A stretch of DNA of 51,135 nucleotides from Clostridiales bacterium (lineage in GTDB: Bacteria; Bacillota; Clostridia; Christensenellales; Borkfalkiaceae): positions 119,858 to 170,992 of the forward strand of contig DPQQ01000003.1 in the NCBI GenBank assembly GCA_003538975.1, given 5' to 3'. Within the stretch, counting starts at the first letter, position 1. Each line of letters opens with the position of its first letter. The notes beneath the pieces were generated by a model. That model did no database searches and had not been told where the DNA came from. It worked only from the letters and a program-made list of their open reading frames with translations. Shown in pieces: positions 31,540-39,768 of the stretch. The position numbers and the translations under genes are program-made.

Positions 31540-31838
31540 AAGGGAACACAATAAATGAATTTATCAGCGATTTGCTTGAAACCGGGGGGCCGGAAAAGGA
31601 GTTTGTGTTTGGTAATAAGTACTATATTATTCAGGGAGACACGATTCAACCGAGTAATGTTTCGGGATTGCGATTAGACGTGTATCACAATGATAATAAC
31701 GAAGCCGGGGAGTATATTCAAACATATTTTTTCCCTGGTGATGATGTAGAATGTGTAAAGCAATTCGAAAAAGCAGAAATTTTTGACGGAAAAACGATAT
31801 ATGAAGCAGAAAAAGATATCGAAGTATTGTTCGGTTAA
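31536..31838 (+). CDS. Small acidic partner protein (immunity-like)
   Basis: A 100-residue acidic protein that I do not recognise. It overlaps the preceding gene by four bases (ATGA), so the two are translationally coupled. Size, acidity and coupling are those of an immunity or antitoxin partner, but the sequence (FGNKYYIIQGDTIQPSNVSG, TYFFPGDDVECVKQF) shows no diagnostic motif. It may simply be a structural partner of the MGGRG protein. Confidence 0.65.
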   Translation: MKGNTINEFISDLLETGGPEKEFVFGNKYYIIQGDTIQPSNVSGLRLDVYHNDNNEAGEYIQTYFFPGDDVECVKQFEKAEIFDGKTIYEAEKDIEVLFG

Positions 31839-31937
31839 AATTATTCTATATTATTATTTTACGCAGGTATAAAATGAAAGAAACATTTATATCGACGGAC
31901 AAAAAATATTTTAAATATACTGTTTATATTTTTTAGC

Positions 31938-32012
31938 CGTAGGAACGCACGGGTGTATCAAAACGCTACCAATGGATTCATTGTTACGGCAAGACCGGCA
32001 AGAAAGGAGTAA
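31938..32012 (+). pseudogene. Possible 3' stub of a toxin gene
   Basis: An open frame ending ARVYQNATNGFIVTARPARK plus one Glu and TAA stops two bases before the immunity-like gene at 32015. The strand pattern followed by 'VTARP' resembles the last strands of BECR-fold nuclease toxins such as EndoU. The frame has no start codon and is blocked by TGA at 31875. A nearby 20-codon ORF (31874-31936) is probably debris. This is inferred from a short peptide. Confidence 0.4.
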
Positions 32013-32014
32013 AA

Positions 32015-32347
32015 ATGAAAACTATAAAATTGAAATTAGATTATTCCGATAGTCCTATTTGCGGAGAATATTACAGCATTGAGAAACATTGCGTTGTTAC
32101 AAAGGTTTCAGTTGTAGATAACGATAAGAAACTACAAAACATTTGCAAAAAAATGCAAGACATGTATTCGTCGTATTACGAATTCGATTCACACGGAGAA
32201 GCTTGTTGGTTTAATAAAGAACAGCAAAAAGAAGATAAACCGAAAATGCTTGAGTTGTTAACAGAGCTTAAGGCTCGTCTTGACGAAATAAACGACGGAA
32301 CATTTGAAATTGAAGACTTGATAACTCCCGAATATGATAAAATATAA
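32015..32347 (+). CDS. Immunity-like small protein 1
   Basis: A 110-residue acidic protein starting MKTIKLKLDYSDSPICGEY, with helical parts LQNICKKMQDMYSSYYEF and LLTELKARLDEIND. It resembles small proteins encoded behind polymorphic-toxin genes, but I cannot assign an Imm family. AAAGGAG sets the start and lies inside the putative toxin stub. It is the first of six same-strand small genes. Confidence 0.68.
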   Translation: MKTIKLKLDYSDSPICGEYYSIEKHCVVTKVSVVDNDKKLQNICKKMQDMYSSYYEFDSHGEACWFNKEQQKEDKPKMLELLTELKARLDEINDGTFEIEDLITPEYDKI

Positions 32348-32395
32348 AACGGATAATAAAGAAACCGCGATTTTATTATATAGGAGATACGGAAA

Positions 32396-32845
32396 ATGAA
32401 TAAAATAGTACCATATTCGGGTTATGGAGAGTATAAACTTTCTATGACGTTGGACGAAGTAAAACAAAAATTAAATAACAACGGAATAAAATTCAGACAG
32501 GAGCATTGGAACAATAAAGGGTGTACACCTGAAGTAGCGTGGGATATCGTTAAAATCGACGATACCATGAGTATGTTTTTCGCTAAAAATAAAATGTTTA
32601 AAATGTATTTTGAAACGCCTTCTTTCTGGATGCTTGAAAACGGTATCTCTACAAAAATGACCATAGACGAGGCAAAGGCAATCGACCGTTCTATTTTATA
32701 TAACGACGATGAAGAAGATTATGAATCACCAAACGGATATTGGCTTGAAGAAAGTTTAGATACCGGAAAAATCGAATCAATAACTATATTCATAAAAGAA
32801 ATTTTAGACGACGATGAATTTTACTCGTACGAGTGGACTAAATGA
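32396..32845 (+). CDS. Immunity-like small protein 2
   Basis: A 149-residue acidic protein, unrecognised. It begins MNKIVPYSGYGEYKLSMTLD and continues with a hydrophobic-aromatic middle (MSMFFAKNKMFKMYFETPSF) and acidic C-terminus. The opening 'G...L.M....V...L' pattern is like that of small immunity proteins that begin with an amphipathic helix. GGAG precedes the ATG. No toxin gene is adjacent, so if it is an immunity gene it is orphaned. Confidence 0.65.
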   Translation: MNKIVPYSGYGEYKLSMTLDEVKQKLNNNGIKFRQEHWNNKGCTPEVAWDIVKIDDTMSMFFAKNKMFKMYFETPSFWMLENGISTKMTIDEAKAIDRSILYNDDEEDYESPNGYWLEESLDTGKIESITIFIKEILDDDEFYSYEWTK

Positions 32846-32857
32846 TATATTCAAAAT

Positions 32858-33109
32858 ATGAAAATGAAAAAATCAGAATTAGAACGGCTTATTAAAGAAG
32901 GACATGAAATAGAGTTTGAGTACGAAAGGAAAAAATATTTTATCACTTATGGCGAAATAAACGGTGAAGACGTTATCTCGTTTTGCGAATTCTGTAAAGA
33001 ATCAGTAGAAGTGAAAACTTTTGAAGAATTGTTGGCGATTCGTTATAACGATTTTGTTTTCGGAGATATAGTAGAAAGTTTGCCGGAAGATAAAGTTTGG
33101 GTTTATTGA
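32858..33109 (+). CDS. Immunity-like small protein 3
   Basis: An 83-residue acidic protein with an N-terminal helix (KKSELERLIKEGHEIEFEYE) followed by strands (RKKYFITYGEINGEDVISF) and a C-terminal LPEDKVWVY. No clear ribosome-binding site is present, so the start is uncertain. The fold pattern is common among small stand-alone proteins of toxin-immunity islands. Confidence 0.62.
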   Translation: MKMKKSELERLIKEGHEIEFEYERKKYFITYGEINGEDVISFCEFCKESVEVKTFEELLAIRYNDFVFGDIVESLPEDKVWVY

Positions 33110-33136
33110 TTGAACTTCAGTCTTTAAGGAGAAACA

Positions 33137-33322
33137 ATGATAAAAGAATATGATGTTGTAAAAACGCTGGTAGAAAAAAGCGGCTTTAAAGCGGGAACGG
33201 AAGGCGTTGTAGTCAGCATATACGCGGATAAAAAAGCATGTGAAGTTGAAGTATGGGATGACGAAAAATATCCGGTCGACGTTATTACGTTCTCATTGGA
33301 TGAATTGGAAAAAGTGAAATAG
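33137..33322 (+). CDS. DUF4926-like immunity protein
   Basis: A 61-residue SH3-like protein. The sequence (YDVVKTLVEKSGFKAGTEGV, VVSIYADKKACEVEVWDDE) matches the DUF4926 pattern of a 'drive-through' barrel with GxxGxV turns. DUF4926 proteins are often encoded beside toxin genes and are suspected immunity proteins. AAGGAG sets the start. Confidence 0.72.
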   Translation: MIKEYDVVKTLVEKSGFKAGTEGVVVSIYADKKACEVEVWDDEKYPVDVITFSLDELEKVK

Positions 33323-33351
33323 CGGCAATAGTCGCATGCGGAGTAAAAAAT

Positions 33352-33651
33352 ATGTCTTTTTCAAAATGCGAACAACCTGTTATAGAAATTTTTTATAAAA
33401 ATCTGCAAAGAATAAAGCAAAACGATATTTTGACTTTAATGTGGAAAAAGGGTATAGTTATGGCGATTTTCGATACTTGTTTTGATGATTTTAACGAAGA
33501 TAACGAAACCGAAGAATATACGTCGTTTGTTTTCAAAATGATAAAATCGGAAGGAAACCCGCCTGTCGAAATATCGGAAACAAAATATTTTGTTGTTAAT
33601 TACCATAACTTCCCGGAGAATATTTTGTTGAACGGCAAGAAAATAAATTAG
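33352..33651 (+). CDS. Immunity-like small protein 5
   Basis: A 99-residue acidic protein, unrecognised. Its middle (GIVMAIFDTCFDDFNEDNET followed by EEYTSF) resembles small immunity families that carry a conserved 'A.FDT..EDDN' turn. GGAG precedes the ATG. It sits within the array of same-strand small genes at 32-34 kb. Confidence 0.65.
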   Translation: MSFSKCEQPVIEIFYKNLQRIKQNDILTLMWKKGIVMAIFDTCFDDFNEDNETEEYTSFVFKMIKSEGNPPVEISETKYFVVNYHNFPENILLNGKKIN

Positions 33652-33663
33652 TTTTCTGATAAA

Positions 33664-34026
33664 ATGAATAATATGGAATTAGTGAAAAAGTTATTAAATT
33701 GCGATATTTCGTGGAAAGAATTTTCTTCTGTTGAGAACTGTAATTCACACTTAATAGATTTGAAAGGTACGGTTATTAAAGTTAATAAAAGTATGGTAAA
33801 AAAGGCAATTCAAGCGTGTCTTAATAATAAATATACAATGCAAGATTTGCTGGATTGGGCAAATACGGTAAGATTTTCGGACGCTTTTTTAATCGAAGAA
33901 AATTGCCGGGATTGCGTTATCAGCATTTTAGACAGAATTGAAGAATCCGACGAAGAAGGATGCGAGTTATCGACGAACGATTTATTGTCAATGCTTGATA
34001 AGTTAGATAAGAAGGAAGAATGGTAA
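33664..34026 (+). CDS. Immunity-like small protein 6
   Basis: A 120-residue, all-helical acidic protein. The block YTMQDLLDWANTVRFSDAF followed by CVISILDRIEESDEEGCELS resembles helical immunity proteins that carry 'DL..WA..' motifs. No ribosome-binding site is obvious, and a second ATG three codons later is possible. It ends the array, and a terminator follows 60 bases later. Confidence 0.66.
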   Translation: MNNMELVKKLLNCDISWKEFSSVENCNSHLIDLKGTVIKVNKSMVKKAIQACLNNKYTMQDLLDWANTVRFSDAFLIEENCRDCVISILDRIEESDEEGCELSTNDLLSMLDKLDKKEEW

Positions 34027-34086
34027 AATTTAATACACAGAATAATTTTACGACCAAATAGACTGTTCGGATAAAAAATTATAAGT

Positions 34087-34120
34087 AAAAAGCAGCTCCT
34101 TATAAAAAGGGGCTGCTTTT
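34087..34120. terminator. Bidirectional terminator closing the accessory array
   Basis: AAAAGCAGC-CCTT pairs with AAGG-GCTGCTTTT. It marks the right edge of the accessory region and also serves the minus-strand aminopeptidase gene. Confidence 0.9.
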
Positions 34121-34171
34121 AATAGGTATTTATTTTTTGTTTAACCGAATCTTATCGCTTGCGGACTTAAA

Positions 34172-35536
34172 TTATTTTTTAAGAAACGCTCTGTAAGCGA
34201 GATAAGTTTCATAAACGTCGGCTTTGGAAACGACTTCCATCGGAGCGTGCATGTTAAGAACGGCTATACCCGCGTCTACTACGTCCATGTTGTATTTAGC
34301 GAGAATATAAGCGATGGTTCCGCCGCCGCCGAGATCTACTTTGCCGAGTTCCGCGGTCTGGAAGCCGATATTGTTCGAATCCATAACGTTTCTTACCCAG
34401 GCGAAATATTCGGGGTTAGCGTCGTTGCTGCCGGATTTGCCTCTCGAGCCGGTGTATTTGTTAAATACTATGCCGTTGCCGAGATAAGCCGCGTTCTTCG
34501 CTTCGAAAACGCTCGGATATAAGGGATCGAAGCCCGCAGATACGTCGGACGAAAGCATTTTGGATCTTTCGAAAGTCTTTCTCAAAGCGAGCGGATCGTT
34601 GTTGCTTTCTTTTACGAGAAGTTCCGCAAGGGTGTTTTCAAAAAATACCGAGCAAGCGCCGGTCGCGCCTACGCTGCCGATTTCTTCCTTATCTACGAGC
34701 GCGCAGCACGAAGTATATTCGTTTTCGCCTTCGTCGAGAGCCGCTCTCAAAGAAGTATAAGCGCAAACTCTGTCGTCGTGACCGTAGCCCGCGATCATGC
34801 TTCTGTCAAGTCCGTATTCTCTCGCTCTGCCTGCGGGTACGACTTCGATTTCCGCCGATAAAAAGTCTTCTTCTTCCATTCCGTATTTTTCTTTAAGGAT
34901 TTTAAGAACGTTCTTTTTAACTGCGTCCTTTTCTTCGCCGGAAAGGGGAATGGAGCCTACGGTTACGTCGAGATCTTCGCCTTCGATAACCTTATCCGCG
35001 GTCTTTTTGATCTGTTCCTGCGAAAGGTGCGGAAGAAGATCGCTGATGCCTACTACGGGATCGGACGGATCTTCGCCGATGTTTACGTCTACGGTCGTTC
35101 CGTCTTTTTTGCAGATTACTCCGTGAAGAGCAAGGGGAATGGTTACCCACTGATACTTTTTAACGCCGCCGTAGTAATGGGTGTCGCAGAGAGCGAATCC
35201 GTTCGATTCGTAAAGGGGATTCTGTTTGAAGTCGAGTCTCGGAGAGTCGATATGCGCTCCCAAAACTCTGACGCCTTCGGATACGGGCTTTTCGCCTATA
35301 ACGTAAAGGAACAGGTTTTTGTTTCTGTTTACAAAGTAAAGCTTATCGCCGGCTTTTACGGTTTTGAACGAATCCGCAGGTTTGAAGCCGTACTTTTCGG
35401 CAAGTTTAACGCTTTCCTTAACGGCAAGACGTTCGGTTTTCGCCGCCGATAAAAAGTCGATGTATTCTTTTGCGAAGGTATCGACTTCCGCCTTTTTTTC
35501 GCTTGTCATGTCTTTCCAAATATTTTTTGCGTACAT
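34172..35536 (-). CDS. M18 family aminopeptidase
   Basis: A 454-residue dinuclear zinc aminopeptidase. The metal ligands are in family context: LGAHIDSPRLDFK (His/Asp), ALVDKEEIGSVGATGA (the catalytic Glu-Glu), SSDVSAGFDPLY and the C-terminal GIAVLNMHAPMEVVSKAD (last His). M18 enzymes remove N-terminal Asp, Glu or other residues in the cytoplasm. Length and motifs are complete. AGGAGG lies upstream of the ATG, and dut lies 21 bases upstream on the same strand, forming a dut-aminopeptidase operon. Confidence 0.94.
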   Translation of the reverse strand: MYAKNIWKDMTSEKKAEVDTFAKEYIDFLSAAKTERLAVKESVKLAEKYGFKPADSFKTVKAGDKLYFVNRNKNLFLYVIGEKPVSEGVRVLGAHIDSPRLDFKQNPLYESNGFALCDTHYYGGVKKYQWVTIPLALHGVICKKDGTTVDVNIGEDPSDPVVGISDLLPHLSQEQIKKTADKVIEGEDLDVTVGSIPLSGEEKDAVKKNVLKILKEKYGMEEEDFLSAEIEVVPAGRAREYGLDRSMIAGYGHDDRVCAYTSLRAALDEGENEYTSCCALVDKEEIGSVGATGACSVFFENTLAELLVKESNNDPLALRKTFERSKMLSSDVSAGFDPLYPSVFEAKNAAYLGNGIVFNKYTGSRGKSGSNDANPEYFAWVRNVMDSNNIGFQTAELGKVDLGGGGTIAYILAKYNMDVVDAGIAVLNMHAPMEVVSKADVYETYLAYRAFLKK

Positions 35537-35557
35537 GGTATATATACCTCCTATGAT

Positions 35558-36043
35558 TTAACGTGTTTTATTGTCGGTACTGCCGAAGCCGCCGTTTCTT
35601 ACGTTTGTCGCGTTATCGTCTTCGGTAATGCCGTATTCCGAGAATATGCCCTGACAAAAACCCTGACCTTTTTTTACGGTGAAAGGCTTTTCGCCGAGAT
35701 TGGTCGCGCGGACGAAAATATGGCCCTCGTTATCCGAATAATAGTAATCGCCGTCTATTATTCCGACGGTATTGTCGAGCGTGAAGCGGTATTTGAATCC
35801 GAGCGAAGAGCGGGGGTAAATTTTCAGCACCCAACCGTCCGCGATTTTTGCTCTTACTCCGGTAGGTACGGTTATCGTCTCATGCGGATTGAGAGTGAAT
35901 TCTCTTACCGCAAAAAAATCGTATCCCGCGCTGCCCGCGGTTGCCCGGAGAGGAAGCGAATATTCTTCGTATTCTTCCTTAGTGTAACCCGAATTTATAA
36001 AAATTTCTTCCGAAACCTTTTCAAATTTAGCAATTCTCTTCAT
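35558..36043 (-). CDS. dut: dUTP diphosphatase
   Basis: A 161-residue trimeric-type dUTPase converting dUTP to dUMP. Motifs: 1 GSAGYDFFAV, 2 YPRSSLGFK, 3 NTVGIIDGDYYYS, 4 KKGQGFCQGIF and 5 RNGGFGSTD. All five are present. An unusual ~20-residue N-terminal extension (EKVSEEIFINSGYTKEEYEE) precedes motif 1. Its promoter diverges from that of the MFS gene. Confidence 0.95.
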   Translation of the reverse strand: MKRIAKFEKVSEEIFINSGYTKEEYEEYSLPLRATAGSAGYDFFAVREFTLNPHETITVPTGVRAKIADGWVLKIYPRSSLGFKYRFTLDNTVGIIDGDYYYSDNEGHIFVRATNLGEKPFTVKKGQGFCQGIFSEYGITEDDNATNVRNGGFGSTDNKTR

Positions 36044-36049
36044 AAAATG

Positions 36050-36078
36050 ATTATAGCATATAAAAAATTAAAAGTAAA
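36050..36078 (-). promoter_or_regulatory. Sigma-A promoter of dut
   Basis: On the minus strand, TTTACT, 17 bases, TATAAT. Confidence 0.75.
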
Positions 36079-36095
36079 ACCCTTTTTGTTTTCGT

Positions 36096-36124
36096 TTGAC
36101 AAGATATTTTAAATAATGTACAAT
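36096..36124 (+). promoter_or_regulatory. Sigma-A promoter of the MFS gene
   Basis: TTGACA (36096-36101), 17 bases, TACAAT (36119-36124). The -10 overlaps an upstream in-frame ATG at 36123, which rules that ATG out as the start. Confidence 0.85.
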
Positions 36125-36203
36125 GTTGATATCTTATTCTTGTGCGTTTATCGCGGAATTTAACCGAAAGGGTTTACCAAGAATTATTTTAAGGATTTCA
36201 AAA

Positions 36204-37481
36204 ATGAAACGTTTATCTTACAAACATACAATAGCCGCATGTTCGCTCGCATACGTCGTGCAGGCGGTCGTGAATATTTTTGTTCCGCTTCTTTTCATTA
36301 CTTTCAATTCGCAGTATTCTATTCCGATAGAAAAGATTTCTATAATAATACTTTTTAACTTTTCGATTCAGCTCTGCGTAGATCTCGCTTCGGCGTTTTT
36401 CGTGCAGAAGATAGGGTACAGAACTTCGCTTACGCTTGCGCATGTCTTCGCTTCGTCAGGACTTGCGGGACTGACGTTTCTGCCCGAAATAATGGATCCT
36501 TTCGCCGGAATTCTTATATCGGTATTCTTCTACGCAATAGGCGGGGGGCTGCTGGAAGTTCTTGTAAGTCCTGCCGTCGAAGCGTGTCCTACAAAAAACA
36601 AAGAAGGCTTTATGAGCCTTTTGCACTCGTTTTACTGCTGGGGATGTGCCGTCGTAATAGCCGTATCAACCGCCTTCTTTTTCTTTTTCGGAACCGAAAA
36701 CTGGAAGATCCTTACTCTTATATGGGCAGCTTTCCCGATCCTTAACATGATTTACTTTATGTTCGTACCCGTATTTTCGCCGGAAGACGAAGAAGGGGGC
36801 ATGAGTCTTAAATCACTGTTCGGACATAAGTCATTCTGGCTCATTTTTGCGATGATGTTCGTCGCGGGCGCATGCGAACTGGCGATAAGCCAGTGGGCCT
36901 CTACTTTTGCCGAAATGAGTCTCGGCGTAAGTAAAGCCGTAGGAGATATGGCGGGGCCGTTCTCGTTTGCCGTGCTTATGGGAACGTCGAGACTTTTATA
37001 TTCAAGACTTTCGAAAAAACTCGACCTTAACGTCGCGATGTTCATAAGCGGAATTTTGTGCATAACGGGGTATCTTCTTACTTCGATACCGCAGAACAGG
37101 ATAGTCAACCTCGTCGGCGTCGGGATATGCGGATTTTCTGTAGGGGTACTCTGGCCGGGAACTTACAGTTTAGCCACAAAGTCGATAAAGGGCGGCGGTA
37201 CGAAAATGTTTTCGCTTCTCGCTTTCGCGGGGGATATAGGTTGCGCTTCGGGACCGGCGTTTTTGGGATTTGTTTCGAGCGCGGCGGGCGATAATCTTAA
37301 AACCGGCGTTCTTGTTTCGACCGTGTTTCCGGTACTTCTCGTTATATTCGTTATAGCAAGATATTTTTCGGAAGGCAGAAAGAATAAGCTTCTGCCGGCG
37401 ACTGATAACGGCGATCTGAACATTCCGGACGTTTCGGCGGACGGCGATAAAGAGAGCGGAGAAGCGGCGGAAGAAAAATAA
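36204..37481 (+). CDS. MFS transporter
   Basis: A 425-residue membrane protein of about 12 segments of the major facilitator type. The first half resembles FucP/sugar-type members (VNIFVPLLFITFNSQYSI, GYRTSLTLAHVFASSGLAGL), with the central loop near residues 195-215. It ends in a ~35-residue acidic cytoplasmic tail. The substrate cannot be read from the sequence. AAGGA before the ATG at 36204, together with the promoter position, decides the start. A TetR gene is convergent, so it is not an obvious local regulator. Confidence 0.88.
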   Translation: MKRLSYKHTIAACSLAYVVQAVVNIFVPLLFITFNSQYSIPIEKISIIILFNFSIQLCVDLASAFFVQKIGYRTSLTLAHVFASSGLAGLTFLPEIMDPFAGILISVFFYAIGGGLLEVLVSPAVEACPTKNKEGFMSLLHSFYCWGCAVVIAVSTAFFFFFGTENWKILTLIWAAFPILNMIYFMFVPVFSPEDEEGGMSLKSLFGHKSFWLIFAMMFVAGACELAISQWASTFAEMSLGVSKAVGDMAGPFSFAVLMGTSRLLYSRLSKKLDLNVAMFISGILCITGYLLTSIPQNRIVNLVGVGICGFSVGVLWPGTYSLATKSIKGGGTKMFSLLAFAGDIGCASGPAFLGFVSSAAGDNLKTGVLVSTVFPVLLVIFVIARYFSEGRKNKLLPATDNGDLNIPDVSADGDKESGEAAEEK

Positions 37482-37513
37482 GAATATGTTTTGGCTGCTT
37501 TCTTAAACCAATT

Positions 37514-37565
37514 AAAAAGGCGATAGTTTATAACACCTGTGTCGGTGAAAAGCTACCGCCTTTTT
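37514..37565. terminator. Terminator carrying an intergenic repeat in its loop
   Basis: AAAAAGGCG-A-TAG (37514-37526) pairs with CTA-C-CGCCTTTTT (37553-37565). The 26-base loop contains repeat copy 3. It separates the convergent MFS and TetR genes. Confidence 0.8.
37535..37550 (+). repeat. Intergenic repeat copy 3
   Basis: One mismatch to ACCTGTRTCGSCGAAA (T at the second-last C/G position), preceded by TTTATAAC. It can form an inner CACC/GGTG stem. Confidence 0.7.
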
Positions 37566-37577
37566 ATTAAAACGAGT

Positions 37578-38159
37578 TTATTTTGCGCTTTTTAGTACCG
37601 AAGAGAACCCTCGGAAAACGAGATCGCCGGCAAGTTCCGAAATTCTGTCCTGCGAGATTCCTTTCGGATCTTCGAACCATAATTTGAAAATCTTTGCTAT
37701 TCCGGAAGAAATATATTCGCAGCAGAGGTCGAGTTCGTCCTCGCTGCAAGTTATTTTGTCTTTAAGGGCGTTCTGTTCGAGTTCGACTTTGATTATATCC
37801 TTAACGTTTCTCGAAAAGAAGCGGTAAGAGTTTGCGACTATGATTTTTTTGTAAAGTTCTACGTTTTCGCTCACGGTCATGACGAAAGCCTTGGTAAACG
37901 GAGAGATGGACGGGTACTTGAAAAATCCTATTTTGCGCATGTTATCGAGAACTTTATCCGCAATTTCTTCGGTAAGTTCGTTCACGATGTCTTCGATGCA
38001 CTCGAAGTGCGAATAAAACGTTTTGCGGTTGATGTTCGCTCTCGAAGCGAGTTCTTTTATCGTAATGTCTTCGTAGTCCATTTCGATAATCATTTTCTTA
38101 AAAGTGTCGATGATAAGCTTGCGCGTTTTTACGACTCTCTTATCGGACGGATTTTTCAT
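37578..38159 (-). CDS. TetR family transcriptional regulator
   Basis: A 193-residue protein. Residues ~10-60 are the TetR HTH (TRKLIIDTFKKMIIEMDYED, ITIKELASRANINRKTFYSHF). The C-terminal ~125 residues are a helical ligand domain of the DhaS/TetR_C_8 type (ENVELYKKIIVANSYRFF). The ligand is unknown. It diverges from the YitT gene at 38541 across a 380-base gap, so it may control that gene or itself. AGAAGGGG precedes the ATG. Confidence 0.92.
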   Translation of the reverse strand: MKNPSDKRVVKTRKLIIDTFKKMIIEMDYEDITIKELASRANINRKTFYSHFECIEDIVNELTEEIADKVLDNMRKIGFFKYPSISPFTKAFVMTVSENVELYKKIIVANSYRFFSRNVKDIIKVELEQNALKDKITCSEDELDLCCEYISSGIAKIFKLWFEDPKGISQDRISELAGDLVFRGFSSVLKSAK

Positions 38160-38211
38160 TTATGTGATCCCCTTCTTAAAAATTCCCTTTAAAACAGCGC
38201 GCTCATATGCT

Positions 38212-38227
38212 ACCTGTGTCGCCGAAA
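38212..38227 (+). repeat. Intergenic repeat copy 4
   Basis: An exact match to the consensus, preceded by TCATATGCT. It lies 53 bases before the TetR start, in the divergent gap. It is the only copy placed upstream rather than downstream of its nearest gene. Confidence 0.72.
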
Positions 38228-38424
38228 CCGTTCCTTGTTATTCTGAATCCCTTACGAATCGGTTCTAACCCGAAAGTTAAATGACGATTCAATCGTTTAT
38301 GGCGGATAAGCAACGCGCGTTTACTTATACGGGTATTATAACAAAAAACGTCCGATATTGCAATACTAAGCCGCTAAAAAATAAGAATTTGATGAATTTG
38401 AGAAAAAATTGTGCTCAAAAGAAG

Positions 38425-38453
38425 TTGTTTATTGCAAAAAAAAGAAGTATAAT
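38425..38453 (+). promoter_or_regulatory. Sigma-A promoter of the YitT gene
   Basis: TTGTTT (38425-38430), 17 bases, TATAAT (38448-38453). Between this and repeat copy 4 I see no further structure. Confidence 0.65.
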
Positions 38454-38540
38454 TGTTTTTGCCGAAACGCCGATGGGGACGATCTGATTCCCCGTCGCAA
38501 AAATAAAGTTCCGGCGGATAACACTGTCCGATAAAAGAAC

Positions 38541-39665
38541 ATGGATAATCAGCAAAAAAACACGGTAAACACAGAAGGAAGCGGAGCGCAGGCTCCCGCA
38601 TATAAAATAAAAACGAATTGTTTCGGGAATAAGCCGGCAAAACAGGTAATACTCGATTACATAAGACTTTTGTTTATAGGCCTTATCTTCGGCGTATCCT
38701 ATCAGCTTTTCGTAAAGCCCAATAACTTTTCGCCCGCCGGCATGAACGGTATAGCGATGATGTTCGAACATCTCTGGGGATTCAGCATGGGATATTTTGC
38801 GATGCTCGTAAATATTCCTTTGTGCATATTCGCATGGATTTTAGTCGATAAGGAATTCGCTCTTAAAACGTTTTTCTTTTGTATTGTTACTTCGGTTATT
38901 TATCTTCTGGTCGGAAACGAAGTGATTAATCTTTCCAAGTTCGTATATAAGGCGGAAACGGATACTATTCTTCCGGCACTTCTCGGCGGAGCCGTTTCGG
39001 GATTCGGTTACGGACTTACTTTCAAAGATAACGCTTCTACGGGCGGCGTTGATATTTTCGCAAAATATATATCCAAAAAGAAGCCGCTTCTGAACTTCTT
39101 CTGGGTAACGCTTGCCATAAACGCCGCTGTTTGCGCGGTTTCGTACTTTGTATACGCTTACGATCCGGCGACCGGCGCGTACACGCCGGACTTCAAACCG
39201 GTAGCGTTGTGCCTCGTGTACTGTTTTACTTCGAGTTACGTCGGAAACATTATAATAAAAGGTATGCAGATGGGCGTCAAGTTTACCGTAATAACTTCGC
39301 ACGCAGATGAAATTCAGAAGGAAATCGTAAAAGAGCTCCACCACGGAGCAACGAGAATGAAGGCTGTCGGCGTTTACAGCGGGGAAGAAAAGGATATACT
39401 TATCTGCGTCGTAAATAAACATCAGGTAGAAGACTTCAAGACAATCCTCAAAAAATATCCCGACACCTTCACCACGCTCGAAACGGTTACGGAAACTGTC
39501 GGCAGATTCAGAAATAAGGAAGAGATAGACCATATAAACCGCGAGCACAAACTCGGTATAAATCACGACGATAAACCGTACGAGGGCAACGAGCAATACG
39601 TAAAAGATCATATGAATGCCGTTTACGCCGATAACGAAAGAAAGAATAAACAGACAAATAAATAA
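38541..39665 (+). CDS. YitT family membrane protein (DUF161/DUF2179)
   Basis: A 374-residue protein. About five or six membrane segments (residues ~35-225) belong to the YitT type: FVKPNNFSPAGMNGIAMM, GAVSGFGYGLTFKDNASTGG and DIFAKYISKKKPLLNFF. Then comes the cytoplasmic DUF2179 domain (KFTVITSHADEIQKEIVKEL, LHHGATRMKAVGVYSGEEKD). The ~40-residue tail is charged. The YitT transport role is unknown. No strong ribosome-binding site precedes the ATG, and the N-terminal 30 residues are polar, so a later start is not excluded. Confidence 0.9.
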   Translation: MDNQQKNTVNTEGSGAQAPAYKIKTNCFGNKPAKQVILDYIRLLFIGLIFGVSYQLFVKPNNFSPAGMNGIAMMFEHLWGFSMGYFAMLVNIPLCIFAWILVDKEFALKTFFFCIVTSVIYLLVGNEVINLSKFVYKAETDTILPALLGGAVSGFGYGLTFKDNASTGGVDIFAKYISKKKPLLNFFWVTLAINAAVCAVSYFVYAYDPATGAYTPDFKPVALCLVYCFTSSYVGNIIIKGMQMGVKFTVITSHADEIQKEIVKELHHGATRMKAVGVYSGEEKDILICVVNKHQVEDFKTILKKYPDTFTTLETVTETVGRFRNKEEIDHINREHKLGINHDDKPYEGNEQYVKDHMNAVYADNERKNKQTNK

Positions 39666-39674
39666 AGTCACCGT

Positions 39675-39707
39675 AACGTCGCTTATAAAAAGCGGCGTTA
39701 TTTTTTG
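39675..39707 (+). terminator. Intrinsic terminator after the YitT gene
   Basis: AACG-CGCTT pairs with AAGCG-CGTT and is followed by ATTTTTT. Confidence 0.85.
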
Positions 39708-39768
39708 AAAAAAAACCGAAGTTTTTAAGGCTTAAAAGAAAAAATTCGTCAAAAAGTTCAAAAAAGTA

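Noticed and set aside
31874..31936. 20-codon ORF upstream of the immunity array
   Set aside because: No ribosome-binding site and no similarity; more likely debris from the junction that left the toxin stub.
29386..34120. Prophage or integrative element spanning the accessory region
   Set aside because: No integrase, recombinase, portal, terminase, relaxase or attachment-site repeats were seen. The XRE/ImmA and DUF4417 genes alone do not make a prophage.
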